Shown here piece after piece: positions 63,991 through 64,000 of a DNA stretch of 64,000 nt (position 1 is the first letter of the stretch; the number at the start of each line of letters is the position of its first letter). A model generated the notes under the pieces. The model was not told the origin of the DNA. It did not search any database and worked only from the letters and a program-made list of their open reading frames with translations. A program made the translations under genes and the position numbers. Origin of the DNA: Cyanophora paradoxa (Eukaryota > Glaucocystophyceae > Cyanophorales > Cyanophoraceae); assembly GCA_004431415.1 (NCBI GenBank), contig QPMI01000469.1:62001-126000 (forward strand). Reading direction: 5' to 3'.

Positions 63991-64000
63991 TCGTCAGAAA

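Overview
The window reads as nuclear DNA of a GC-rich, flagellated, probably photosynthetic protist or microalga. The genes at positions 1-45.4 kb are dense, GC-rich and eukaryotic, and are split by many very short GT-AG introns (about 37-100 nt). Several encode cilium or basal-body proteins: a CFAP157-like coiled coil, an SF-assemblin-like flagellar-root protein and an M14 carboxypeptidase of the cytosolic type. A Der/EngA double GTPase and a plant-like phosphohexomutase suggest a plastid. The sequence alone does not give the species.

Left part, in order: CFAP157-like gene (-), FHA plus forkhead transcription factor (+), an unrecognised acidic protein (+), a repeat zone holding two circularly permuted copies of a 375-bp unit, phosphoglucomutase/phosphomannomutase family gene (-), TM9SF/nonaspanin (+), tRNA-Val(CAC) (-), FkbM-type methyltransferase (-), P4-ATPase lipid flippase (-), WD40/coiled-coil protein (+), Der GTPase (-), exosome subunit RRP45/EXOSC9 (+), secreted EGF-repeat protein (-), SF-assemblin-like protein (-) and M14 carboxypeptidase (+). 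Intergenic DNA is rich in perfect palindromes and homopolymer runs.

At 45,565 the base composition drops abruptly to AT-rich, and an intron-free, tightly packed, virus-like island of about 10.6 kb begins. Its left edge coincides with one arm of a perfect 28-bp inverted repeat. The island encodes an S-adenosylmethionine decarboxylase, a small zinc-ribbon protein, four paralogous fibre-type proteins (one frameshifted), a small conserved-looking protein and a 1,427-residue tail-fibre-like protein with His-x-His repeats. It ends at about 56,150 inside a truncated patatin-like phospholipase gene. The best reading is an endogenised fragment of a large DNA virus or phage-like element, specifically part of its adhesion/host-recognition gene block. 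No capsid, polymerase, packaging ATPase or integrase gene is visible.

From 56.15 to 58.8 kb the DNA is repetitive: a 15-bp minisatellite, a tandem array of about 360 bp and a C-rich tract. From 58.8 kb to the end the DNA is AT-richer than the left part and carries exons on the minus strand with short AT-rich introns. They belong to one or more genes I do not recognise. This change in style across the island raises the possibility of a compositional boundary or a chimeric scaffold.
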